A stretch of DNA of 64,000 bases. Source: Multifurca ochricompacta. Its lineage: Eukaryota > Basidiomycota > Agaricomycetes > Russulales > Russulaceae. The notes under the pieces are model-generated. The model was not told the DNA's origin. It did no database searches and worked only from the letters and a program-made list of their open reading frames with translations. Positions 1 to 9,811 of the stretch are shown in pieces (the first letter of the stretch is position 1; every line of letters begins with the position of its first letter). The position numbers and the translations under genes were made by a program. Location of the stretch: positions 1-64,000 of the forward strand of contig WTXG01000175.1 in NCBI GenBank assembly GCA_022496185.1. The letters run 5' to 3'.

Positions 1-143
1 ACTTTCCACTCAACATCGTCTTAGGGAACAGCCCCTTCGACTTTGACTCGTCCCTAAACTCCAAGAGGTCCTATTGACCTCTTATCTGAAACCCTTGACC
101 AACGCTGTCACAAGTCGTGCGGAACGTCCCACCGGACGTAACA
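1..143 (+). repeat. 5' LTR of A1, last 143 bp
   Basis: Matches the last part of the 3' LTR at 6448-7028 with only small differences, and ends in the expected ...aaca. The first part of the LTR is outside the window. Confidence 0.9.
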
Positions 144-145
144 TC

Positions 146-156
146 AAGTCGAGTCT
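146..156 (+). promoter_or_regulatory. Self-complementary primer-binding site of A1
   Basis: AAGTCGAGTCT lies 2 nt after the 5' LTR. It is the exact reverse complement of AGACTCGACTT at 6796-6806 inside the LTR, 34 nt from the start of the TATA box. This is the arrangement used by self-priming Tf1/Sushi-type elements, in which the first nucleotides of the mRNA anneal to the primer-binding site. I see no obvious tRNA 3'-end complement here. Confidence 0.65.
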
Positions 157-162
157 CTCACA

Positions 163-1641
163 GTGGCTTCCAGCCGCAGTCAGACCCTCTTCCGAGAAGA
201 ACTCATCGAGCGCAGAGACGAGAATAATCTTTCACAGCAAGTACTTGGCTCTGCCGCCTGGAAAGACTTTGAAACCGAGTTTGGATACTACGTCTATCAC
301 GACGGAAGATACCAACCAGTAGAATACGACGACGAGAGAAGAGTTTGGTATTGTATCCGATACTCGGACAGTCGAAACTCTTGGGTCACAACCAGACCTG
401 CCCCACCCGAATTTGGACTAGGCCCGTGGAGAGAAAACCCTCCGGCCATTGTCACGGACTCCGAACCTGAGGAGTACGTAGAAGACCCTAGTGAAGAAGA
501 AGCACTGGCATTAGCAGCGACTACGTTTCCGGTGCACCCGCAGTTGTCACATTCAGAGCCCCTGCTTTGACAACTCCCCAGATATCAGTACAGTCTACAG
601 ACACCGTCATCCTACCTCACCCATCCATGTCTACCATCACCGCCCAACTTCCAGACCCCACTCCCACAGCCCCCGTGGCACCCCCACCAAACATTCCTCC
701 CCCTTCAGGACGGCTGTCGGGAGTATTACCCCAGACATTCACAGGAGATCGCTCACAGAGCAAGAAATTCATGTTGGAGTTCACACTTTCAAGAACTTCA
801 ACCACGATGTCCCGCAGATTGTCAACCCGTTCCAGCGTGCCAATCTGTTCCTCTCTTTGATCCGAGGGGATGCGGTGGACGACTGGACCATGGAGCAATT
901 GGAGTGGTTAAACGAGCAAGTTGAAAGCGGGCGTCGCACCACAAGCGAAGGCCTTTGGGAGACCATCGCTGAAAGGTTTAAAGACGCCTTCACAGATGGG
1001 CAAGCCAAGCAGAAGGCAGCCCGGGAGTTGAAATCCCTTAGGATGGAGAAAGGCGAACTAGATGCATATGTTGCCAAGTTCAGAAGTCTGGCCAACAGGG
1101 CCGGCTATGACACCGACGAAGAGGCCACGTTGGACCTCTTTCGCAAGGACTACCCAACCCACTAGTCAAAAACATCATACAGTTCCATCACCCCCATGAT
1201 TGGGACACCTGGGTCGATGCCGCTCGACGGCAACAACAAGATTACCTAGACTTCCAGACACGATTTGGAGTTGATACGAAAAAAGGAAAGACCCAAGATC
1301 AGTGGAAGGCTGCCTTTGGAGTAAAACCTGCCCAGCACACCCAGCGGGATCCAAATGCTATGGATACCTCTGCGGATCGAGCCCGCGCTCGGGCAGCACT
1401 TACGGAAGATGAGCGACAGGCATTAATGAAGGAAGGGCGATGCTTCCGCTGCAGAGCATTGGGACATATGTCTCGAGATTGTCCTAAGAAAGGAGCACGT
1501 GCCGCTACAGCAACCGTCACACCAGAAAGTCCCGCTCAGAATAACCTGCCCACCATAGATAAAAGATCGAAGGAAGAAAAAGCCCAGGATATATGGGCTA
1601 ATATGATGAAGGAAGCGAGGAAGTACGCGCCATTTTGGTAG
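163..1641 (+). pseudogene. gag of A1, frameshifted
   Basis: Encodes the structural protein of the element, now spread over at least four frames (163-570, 567-860, 857-1165, 1360-1641). Recognisable parts in order are an N-terminal acidic, proline-rich region, a retrotransposon Gag core (FKDAFTDGQAKQKAARELKS, then ELDAYVAKFRSLANRAGY) and one CCHC zinc knuckle at about 1440-1485 (CFRCRALGHMSRDC, spacing C-x2-C-x4-H-x4-C). Aligning by eye with A2 shows the same protein order, so the breaks are lesions of this copy. It cannot give full-length Gag as read. Confidence 0.85.
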
Positions 1642-1717
1642 AGAAAGCTTTCGCGAAAAAGGATTTTTGTTAGGCTCAAACCCATCGGCCTGGGCATGAG
1701 CACTCCATGTTACCTCT

Positions 1718-4700
1718 GTGTATGCTAGTCGATTCAAGTCGTTGAAAATACCAGTACATTTTGAAACTACACAGAGGACGGCCGACCGAGATATCTTAGT
1801 GGACTCTGGAGCCACAGACAATTTCATTCATCCACGGCTAGTACGAACAATGGGTCTGGGAAAGCTGGCACTCCCCCAGGAAAAGAACATTTGGAATATT
1901 GATGGGACGGCTAATCGCGCTGGGAAGATCACCCATTACACCGACCTAAGGTTCAGGTTGGAGAAACAACGAAGGTCATTCGCTTCTTAATCACGGATCT
2001 AGGAGAGGAGGACCTCATATTGGGATATCCATGGCTTGCGGCTTTTGAACCAAAGATTAACTGGGCTGACGCGACCATGGATAAGGACTCATACCCAACC
2101 ATTATCACGTCACTGGGTTATGATTACGCGATCAGGCATCCAGTAATCCGAACTACACAAACAGAGGAAAGGGAAGACCCTGGTCAATGTTACGCCACCA
2201 AAGCATCAGAACTGGCCCAGAGGGCTGTGCAAGGACAAGCTGAGAAGACTTATCATGACGTAGTGCCAAGTGTCTATCAGCGGCACTGGAGAGTATTCTC
2301 CGAGGAAGAATCACACCGCTTCCCCCCGGAACGACCATGGGACCATGCCATCGACTTCCTCCCCGACACACCAGCTGCTATAGACTGTAAAGTCTACCCA
2401 TTGTCCCAAACCGAACAGGTGGCACTTACTGAATTCCTTGAGGAACATTTGGCCAAGGGATACATTCGCCCGTCCAAGTCGCAGTACGCCTCACCCTTCT
2501 TCTTCATCAAAAAGAAGGACGGCAAGCTACGGCCAGTCCAGGACTACCGAAAGATCAACATGTATACTGTCAAGAACGCCTATCCCCTGCCCTCATTTCT
2601 GAACTCATCGACACCATGCAGGATAAATCCCTCTTTTCAAAGATGGATGTGCGATGGGGTTACAACAATGTCAGAATCAAAGAGGGTGACCAGTGCAAAG
2701 CGGCGTTTAAGACGAACCAGGGATTGTTCGAACCGAATGTCATGTTCTTCGGACTCACAAATTCACCGGCAACGTTCCAATCCATGATGAATCACATCTT
2801 CCAGGACCTCATCCTCACTGGCGAAGTGGTAGTCTACATGGACGACATCTTGGTTGCCACCACCGACGATTTGAATCACCACCGAGAGCGAGTGCACCAG
2901 GTGCTAGACATATTGCATGAACACGATTTGTACCTCAAACCCGCAAAATGCTCCTTCGAACAACGGAGCGTTGAGTATCTGGGAGTGATCCTGGAGGGGG
3001 GGCAAGTGCGGATGGACCCTGTCAAGGTACAAGGAATTCGGGAATGGCCAGCGCCAACTTGTGTCAAGGAGGTCCGATCCTTTATCGGGTTCTGTAACTT
3101 CTACCAACGTTTCGTCAAAGGATTCTCAGGCATAGCAAGACCCCTAAATGACCTCCTGAAGAAGGATGTGCCATGGCATTGGAGTACCGAACAACAACAA
3201 GCATTCGAACGAATTAGAGACCTAGTCGGCTCAGAACCAGTACTCATTCAACCTGACCTGAGTCGCCCCTTCGAGCTAGAAGTAGACGCCTCCCATTTCG
3301 CGAATGGGGCAGTGCTGTACCAAAGGGACAATTCACAGGTACCGCACCCAGTGGCATACTACTCCAAAACCTTCTCATCCGCGGAACGTAATTACGACAT
3401 TTGGGATAGGGAACTCCTAGCCATAGTCAAAGCACTACGACATTGGCGACCATACCTTGCGGGGAATCCTCACAAAACAGTCATCTACACCGATCATTCT
3501 AACCTGTTGTACTGGAAAGAACCCCACAAGATCAGCCGACGCGTAGCACGAGAGGTCCTAGAACTTGAGGAATACGACTTCACCCTGAAACACATTGCAG
3601 GAAGTCAGAATGCGCGAGCAGATGCGCTATCATGAAGGCCAGACATGCATACAGGGGAAGACGATAATGACCACGTAACTGTCCTCCCAGAAGAAGTGTT
3701 CGCGAAGACAGCAGTAGTCAGCCTCCATGACATGGACCTGTGGGCACAAGTCTCGCAAAATATGAACCCAGAACTATGTCGCTCATGGGCTGATGCCCAT
3801 AACCTGAAAGAGATTAACGGTCTTTGGTGGAAGGATGGAGATCGACTCGTTGTCACCGGTGGCGACAACATTAAGAGGGGGGTGATCCATTTTCACCATG
3901 ACCTCCCTTCTGCTGGTCACCCAGGCATTGCCAATACTTATGCCCTCGCCAAACGTGATTACTGGTGGCCCAACATGAAAAAAGATATCGAAGAATATGT
4001 AAAGGGATGCGCGGACTGCCAGGCCAACAAAGTGAATACACACCCGCACCCTCCAGCAATGCTCCCCATTACTCCTACCACGTCTTTGCCATTCCAAACG
4101 ATCGCCATGGATTTCATAGTCAAACTACCCAACTCTAGAGGCTTTGACTCCATTTTGACCATTACCGACCACGACTACTCCAAAGCAGCGCTCTTCATAC
4201 CATGCAAGGAGTCCATCACAGCGGAAGGAGTGGCCAAGCTCTATCTCGACCATGTTTATCGACACTATGGTCTCCCAGAAAAGATCATCTCTGACCGAGA
4301 CCCACGCTTCACTTCGACATTTGCCAGAGCATTATGCAAAGTTCTGGACATACAGCAAAACATCTCGACAGCCTACCACCCCCAAACAGATGGACAATCG
4401 GAGCGCACCAATCAATGGCTAGAGCAGTACCTCCGATTCTGGTGCAATGGACGACAGGACGACTGGGCGGACTGGCTGGCAACAGCGGAGTTTGCACATA
4501 ACTCCTGGCCTAACAGCACGACAAGAACCCCCCCATTCTCCCTTATCATGGGCTGGGTACCACGCACCATGTGGACTGATAAGCCAACAAATGTCCCCAC
4601 GACCGCACTACGACTCAACCAATGGGATGAGATTCGGAAATCAGCCAATGAAAACCTGTTAAAGGCACAGCGGACCTTGTCTGATAAACCCTCGAAATTC

Positions 4701-5150
4701 ACACCTTATCGAGTCGATGAACAGGTTTGGCTGGAAGGGAAGCACATCCATACATCACACCCCACGGCTAAGTTGGCACCCCGACGTCACGGGCCTTTCC
4801 AAATCACAAGGAAATTATCAGATGTGTCATATGAACTTGAACTCCCTCCCACATGGAAGATCCACCCGGTCTTCCATGCGAAGCTTCTAACACCATACAA
4901 GGAAACATCCATTCATGGGGAAAACTTCCCAAGGCCCCCACCGGAACTAGTCGATGGAGAGGCAGAGTGGGAAGTGGAGCGGATTACGAACTCCGCTTAT
5001 CGAGGCCGAGGGCGCAAGCTACATTACCTGATTAAGTGGAAGGGATTCCCAGACTCTGACAATTCGTGGGAGCCAGCCGGGAATATCTTTGCCCCGGACT
5101 TGATTACGGAGTTCCACTTACGACATCCTCAGGCGCCCAGGAATAGTTAA
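1718..5150 (+). pseudogene. pol of A1: protease, RT, RNase H, integrase, chromodomain
   Basis: Protease with active site DSGATDNF (about 1804-1830); RT with catalytic YMDD near 2836; RNase H beginning around FELEVDASHF (about 3272) with TDHSNL near 3490; integrase HHCC zinc region (HFHHDLPSAGHPG...CADCQANK, 3890-4030), DDE core (ITDHDYSK, ISDRDPRF, QSERTNQWLEQYLRFW) and C-terminal chromodomain (WEVERI...YLIKWKGF...NSWEP, about 4968-5075). Frameshifts lie near 1945-1990 and 2590-2620. The in-frame TGA at 3633-3635 replaces an arginine that A2 keeps (ALSRR). Integrase onward (3645-5150) is one open frame of 501 codons. Confidence 0.9.
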
Positions 5151-5222
5151 AAGGAGAGCAAACCCCCGACTTTTCTTCCCCAGAACAAAGCTTCACCAGC
5201 AACGTCCTAACCATAAACCAAT

Positions 5223-6416
5223 ATGTCCTCTTCCTTCATCGCTGCCTCTGCTGCCATCGACGCCTTCGCTGCCACTACTGTGGTTGTGGAAGCCTTCCCC
5301 TCCGCTCATCCCTCTACTCGCCCTTCCTCTCCTATCGACTACGAAGCTGCTGAAGAACGCATTAAGAACCAATCACCCAATCCAAATGATGACTTCACCC
5401 ACTCGGAAGAACCCCATCCAAACGACCTTGTCGGCATGGAGCAGGATGATGAAGTACCCGAGTTCCCATTTTTCACCAACAACCCGAACTCTTCCATGTA
5501 CTTCCCACTCGAAATTACCATGGCTGATGGGACGAAAGAAATAGCTAAGTACATATTCTACACCAATGGAGGAATGGATGTCGCAGGCTGCATGAAAAAG
5601 GACGGGCCTGTTTATGGAGCCCCGGTTTACTTGGAAGAGCGATATACAGGGCGTCTTCACCACACGATGAGTGACGAACAGCTGGGACACCTTGCGGCTG
5701 ATGACCCCCGAGCCTTTGCAATTGACGAGGTGTTGAATGACATGCGACTTCCGCATCTCAAAGCTGAAGTAATGAGACTGCGGAAGACCCTCACACTTCG
5801 CACCACACTCAATACCCAGTACAAGGAATATGCGAAGCAAATGACAAGGCTCACGAGGGGCATGTTCCAGGTTGAGCAGGAGTTGACGGAGATTCGGAAA
5901 AGGTTGGAGAAAGGGGACGCATATCAGACCATTGCAGAGAGGTACGCCGACACATACACCCGACCTCTTCCCCCACGATCACTAGGAGCGGCACCACAAC
6001 TGCTGCCAAACCGATTCGAGATGCCACGACTGCACGAGAACCCCCGAGGAGAAACTTGCTGGCGATGCGACAGCAAGTACCACATTAGCTGGAATTGCCC
6101 CCTCAATCGCAAATGGTGCCGTCACTGCCGAAGCAACCTTCACTGGAGTAGATTCTGCATCTTCCAACGTCTGGGAGTCGCTCCCACCATTGTCAACCCT
6201 TCGGGATGGTGTGGAAAGTGTCTGCGACACAACGCGGGACACTGCGAGCTTGACTGTCCAGTGTACGACCTGTGTCGCCAGTGTGGACGGCGCGGCCCAT
6301 ATGGTTTCCTGCGCACCCATCAATGCGCAGCAGATGAAACCTACACCATGGAGGATCGAAATCTGGCAGATGATTACGTGGACTTGATACAGGATGATGA
6401 TGGTGCGTGTTTCTAG
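5223..6416 (+). CDS. Chromovirus 3' accessory ORF, multi zinc-knuckle protein (397 aa)
   Basis: Starts 72 nt after the integrase stop and ends 31 nt before the 3' LTR, so it belongs to the element. Residues 1-80 are acidic and Ser/Pro-rich. Residues about 90-145 form a conserved block (PLEITMADG, IFYTNGGMDVAGCMKK). Residues about 170-240 are predicted coiled coil. Then come four cysteine motifs: C279-x2-C-x4-H-x4-C292 and C299-x2-C-x4-H-x4-C312 (both exact CCHC knuckles), C330-x2-C-x6-H-x4-C345, and C351-x2-C...H366-x-C368. The tail is acidic (DDYVDLIQDDD). No transmembrane segment is seen, so it is not env-like. I do not recognise the family. The layout resembles a second Gag/nucleocapsid, which is inference. 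Homologues lie at 18472-19671 (open) and 8430-9000 (broken). Confidence 0.85.
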   Translation: MSSSFIAASAAIDAFAATTVVVEAFPSAHPSTRPSSPIDYEAAEERIKNQSPNPNDDFTHSEEPHPNDLVGMEQDDEVPEFPFFTNNPNSSMYFPLEITMADGTKEIAKYIFYTNGGMDVAGCMKKDGPVYGAPVYLEERYTGRLHHTMSDEQLGHLAADDPRAFAIDEVLNDMRLPHLKAEVMRLRKTLTLRTTLNTQYKEYAKQMTRLTRGMFQVEQELTEIRKRLEKGDAYQTIAERYADTYTRPLPPRSLGAAPQLLPNRFEMPRLHENPRGETCWRCDSKYHISWNCPLNRKWCRHCRSNLHWSRFCIFQRLGVAPTIVNPSGWCGKCLRHNAGHCELDCPVYDLCRQCGRRGPYGFLRTHQCAADETYTMEDRNLADDYVDLIQDDDGACF

Positions 6417-6433
6417 CTGGGTCAGCTCGAACC

Positions 6434-6447
6434 AGAAAGGAGGGTGA
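6434..6447 (+). promoter_or_regulatory. Polypurine tract of A1
   Basis: The purine-rich run agaaaggagggtga directly precedes the TGTTACG start of the 3' LTR, as expected for the plus-strand primer. Confidence 0.75.
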
Positions 6448-7028
6448 TGTTACGAACAGGGCCCAGTAGCCCTATTTTCTTCACTCTCCCCAACCGGGAC
6501 CCCACTCATCCACCAACCCTTCACTTCCTCATTACGTCTCCCTCCTGGGACCCCTCACATGCATTGCTTCCATCCCCGTGACCGTTGTTTGGACTTGTAT
6601 GCTTACTATTTGTCTATGATTGCCTCTTCTTATCTTCTTATCTTTACGACCGGACATTTACTTAATCCCCTATCAGAAGCCAGGCTTTATGCCATCCGCT
6701 TTCGTATCTTTGGGCCCACATGACTTGGACATTCTTATCTATAGACGCCCGTCCAATTACGTATATAAGTCAGTCTTAGCTATGCTGTAAGCCTCAGACT
6801 CGACTTATTGAATACATCGGTGTTCGTCTTTTGGACTTCCCCTTGCAATCTCTGACTCGTCTGTCTCAGTGCTTTCGGCACTTTCCACTCAACATTGTCT
6901 TAGGGAACAGCCCCTTCGACTTTGACTCGTCCTTAAACACTCCAAGAGGTCCTATTGACCTCTTATCTGAAACCGTTGACCAACACTGTCACACAAGTCA
7001 TGCGGAACGTCCCGCACCGGACATAACA
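6448..7028 (+). repeat. 3' LTR of A1 (581 bp)
   Basis: Bounded by TGTTACG...CATAACA. It holds a TATA box (TATATAAG, 6762-6769) and, 34 nt from its start, AGACTCGACTT (6796-6806), the presumed 5' end of the transcript and self-primer. It is about three-quarters similar by eye to the A2 LTRs, so A1 and A2 are one family. Confidence 0.92.
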
Positions 7029-7030
7029 CT

Positions 7031-7592
7031 AAGTATCTAATTAACTGTGAACGCGTTTTTGATCTTATCACTTAGATGTACATCCCAAGTATCTAATTAA
7101 TTGTGAACGCATTTTTGATCTTATCACTTGTATTAGATGTATATCCTAAGTATCTAATTAACTGTGAATGCGTTTTTGATCTTATCACTTAGATGTATAT
7201 CCTAAGTATCTAATTAACTGTGAACGTGTTTTTGATCTTATCACTTAGATGTACATCCCAAGTATCTAATTAATTGTGAACGCATTTTTGATCTTATCAC
7301 TTAGATGTACATCCTAAGTATCTAATCAATTGTGAACGCATTTTTGATCTTATCACTTGTATTAGATGTATATCCTAAGTATCTAATTAAATGTGAACGC
7401 ATTTTTGATCTTATCACTTAGATGTACATCCCAAGTATCTAATTAATTGTGAACGCATTTTGATCTTATCACTTGTATTAGATGTATATCCCAAGTATCT
7501 AATTATCTGTGAACACATTTTTGATCTTATACTCTTAGATGTATATCCTAAGTATCTAATTAATTGTGAACGCATTTTTGATCTTATCAATT
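7031..7592 (+). repeat. Minisatellite, 56/61-bp unit, about 10 copies
   Basis: The unit begins AAGTATCTAATTAA and contains TTTTTGATCTTATCACTT. Copies start at 7031, 7087, 7148, 7204, 7260, 7316, 7377, 7433, 7493 and 7550. The spacing is 56 bp, or 60-61 bp when a 5-bp insertion (tgtat) follows TTATCACT. The last copy breaks off at about 7592. The array abuts the A1 LTR end at 7028. No coding potential is seen. Confidence 0.93.
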
Positions 7593-8038
7593 AGGCGTGA
7601 TCCTGGCATCTCTGTACCGACGTGTGCCGACGTGTGCATTCTTAAGCCTACCTTCCTAGATAGGAAGGCAATGCACGGTCCGATTGGCGCGCCCCACACT
7701 TCGCGTTTTTTCGCGTTTTTTCGCATTTCTATAGATATTGTAACTGATTCTTGTTTTATTTTGGATCGGATGCATGATCTGACTTGAAACTTCGTGGGAT
7801 TGTAGTAATATATATATTCTTTCTGTGTATGCAAGATGAAGATCTCTGGCTGCCTCAAACCTTACAAGTAAACCTACGAGTATACCCATGAGTACTCGGA
7901 TCCGTGTGAGTATAGGACTCGTGGCTCTGGGTGATCTGTGGGAACATACTCATGCGGATCCGAGTATGGGATTATCTAATCTAAATACCCACGAGTTCAG
8001 ATCCGGGTAACTCACAAGTGCACTCGTGCTAGGCCCTA
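7593..8038. mobile_element. hAT-like terminal fragment
   Basis: The right end reads inward as TAGGGCCTAGCACGAGTG, fitting the (T/C)AGNG start of hAT ends. It is followed by GAGT/CTCG-rich subterminal repeats built on cggatccg and gagtactc. The inner part (7635-7660) has the motif ccttcctagataggaagg, similar to one inside the hAT-like elements at 30566 and 55605. The element sits in a gypsy-B LTR (homology resumes at 8038). Its left end is not identified and may be lost in, or continuous with, the minisatellite. Confidence 0.45.
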
Positions 8039-8398
8039 GTCTAAGGCATACAGGCTATCTAGGCAGGCCTTATATATGTAATAGAGATCGGAGTCTGAAT
8101 CAGAGTATTGTACTTGATGTATCAACAAAGTCATAATCTATCCAAAGAGGGAACGGAATCAAGTGGGCCAGATGAGAATATACGTAGACGGATCCGGGAT
8201 AGTCGTGATTCTGGTGGGAAAATACGTAAGAGTTCTTGTGTAAAGTATGAGTCAGAGATAAGCACAGCCTTGGTCAAAGATAAGGAACAAATATACGCAA
8301 AGGGAGTCACAACCCGGTCAACGAAGGGGCAAACAGGGCCAAACAGGGTGTCACATGATAGAAAAAGAAAACAAGACAACGCAACGGGGTTCATAACA
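8038..8398 (-). repeat. Partial LTR of gypsy family B
   Basis: Homologous to 16796-17155 (U3 side of the complete B LTR) and ends in ...CATAACA followed by a pyrimidine run, the complement of a polypurine tract. It therefore lies just downstream of the accessory ORF fragment at 8430-9000. Confidence 0.8.
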
Positions 8399-8429
8399 TT
8401 ACCCCTCTTTTAAGTCCTAGCACAGCCAG

Positions 8430-9000
8430 CTAGATTGGCGCACCGTCATCATCCTGGACTAGGGAGAGGTAGTCGTCTGCTACAGCGTAGTGATCAGCAT
8501 CGTAGTTCTCCTTTTCTTCGACTGCGGGGCAAACATGTGTTTGTAGAAAACCATAGGGCCCTCGTCTCCCACAGCGAAAGCAGCCGTCGTAAACATGACA
8601 GTCGATTTCTCGATGTCCGGCATTGTGGGAGAGACACTTGCCGCACCACCCTGAGGGGTTCTGGACAGTGGGGGCCTGCGTAAGTCGTCTGAATAAACAT
8701 TGGCGGCTCCAGTGCAAAGTGCTTGACAGTGTCGGCATCATTTCACGGCCTTGGGGCAGCACCAGCTAAGGTGATACTTGCTGTTGCAGCACCAGCAAAG
8801 CGTTCAGAAATAGTCTGGTATGCCTCTCCTTGTTCCAACCTTGTCCTGATGCTTGCCAGGTGGTGCTCTATGTCAAAAACCCCCCGATTGATCTTTACCA
8901 TCTGTCGTTCATAGTCGCAACGCTGCATCTCTAAATTGTCCCGAAGCGCTTGAAATTTGTGGAGTCGTGCAATCTCGGCGGTCAGTTGTGGCATCCGCAG
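8430..9000 (-). pseudogene. Family B 3' accessory ORF, C-terminal fragment
   Basis: Two overlapping frames (8743-9000 and 8430-8762) match the coiled coil and last knuckles of the A1 and A2 accessory proteins: EIARLHKFQALRDNLE and RTRLEQGEAYQTISERF, then CGKCLSHNAGHREIDC and CFRCGRRGPYGFLQTHVC, and the acidic tail DDYLSLVQDDDG. The first CCHC knuckle and half of the second are missing in a deletion/frameshift near 8740. The upstream half is cut off by the copia LTR at 9001. It shows that the extra ORF is shared by two gypsy families. Confidence 0.8.
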
Positions 9001-9509
9001 TGTCAAACAATCATGCTGCTGGTTATACTGACTGTGGTTAGTAGTGTGTAAGGCTAGAAAGACAAGTATACTTCAGAGGTTGAAGAAACTCTATTACAAC
9101 TATACTACTGACCTAGAAAGACAAGTATCTACAAGAGACGTTAGTCAAAGGAAAGTAGAGAGTATAGTAAGACTTACACTTCAGAGGTTGAAGAAACTCT
9201 GAAGTGAAAGAGACGAAACAGACACCCTTATATACCCATGGGGGCCAGGGGAAATGGTCTGTGCGCACTGGGAATAAGTCCACAAGTGCCGGACAATAAA
9301 CAAAGAGGGATAAAGGCCATTGGCCAATGAGATATCACATGCTTACTGCGCATTACTAAGTCCATCACTAATCAGCTGAGTAAGAAGAAAAGGAAGTGTA
9401 ATAAAGATAGTGTAAAAAGTCCGATATTCCCAAATCTAATCTAATCTAATCTACAGCAGAAGCGAACCTTAGATGCCTGAAGCATCTCCAGACACATCCT
9501 GTGTCAACA
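9001..9509 (-). repeat. 3' LTR of copia C1
   Basis: Read on the minus strand it runs TGTTGACAC...TTTGACA. A purine run (ATGGAGGGA) precedes its U3 start. It contains repeated cttcagaggttgaagaaactc blocks and a TATATA box near 9230. Confidence 0.92.
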
Positions 9510-9811
9510 TCCCTCCATGGTGAAGGCATCGATCATAGAGTGGAAATGAGTTAAATGAGCACACTGCCATTCAACAATTGAACGAACATATCACCAGCCA
9601 GAGATCCAACTTCTCTAACTCTCAAGCGCGGCTTGTGAGTTTTGCATACGAGTTGTAGATTCGCTTATGCAGGCTGAAATGCCTGACATATTTGAATGCC
9701 TACTTCTGGTTTGCTTCACACCACTTGCGTCACTCTCGAGGTCGAGAACGTGCTCATGTTGCATGGTGGGAAAGTGAGACTGGTATACAAAGTCTCCAGA
9801 TTCCAGCTCTT

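Larger units (their letters stand above)
1..7028 (+). mobile_element. Ty3/gypsy chromovirus, copy A1 (5' end outside window)
   Basis: LTR retrotransposon in the order partial 5' LTR, gag, protease, reverse transcriptase, RNase H, integrase with C-terminal chromodomain, an extra 3' ORF, polypurine tract, 3' LTR. The chromodomain and the gag-PR-RT-RH-IN order place it among chromoviruses. Gag-pol is broken by several frameshifts and at least one in-frame stop, so this copy is not autonomous, while the 3' ORF is open. Where both are present, the two LTR ends differ by CpG transitions plus some 2-bp indels and other substitutions, so A1 is older than A2. Its left target duplication lies outside the window; the 5 bases after the 3' LTR are ctaag. 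Confidence 0.93.

Noticed and set aside
7031..7592. Regular direct repeats that could be mistaken for a CRISPR array
   Set aside because: The whole 56/61-bp unit is repeated, with no unique spacers, and the genome is eukaryotic.
8108..8413. ORFs within family B LTRs (also 16915-17235)
   Set aside because: They lie in non-coding LTR sequence; in the second case only the short Tc1-like start has protein similarity.
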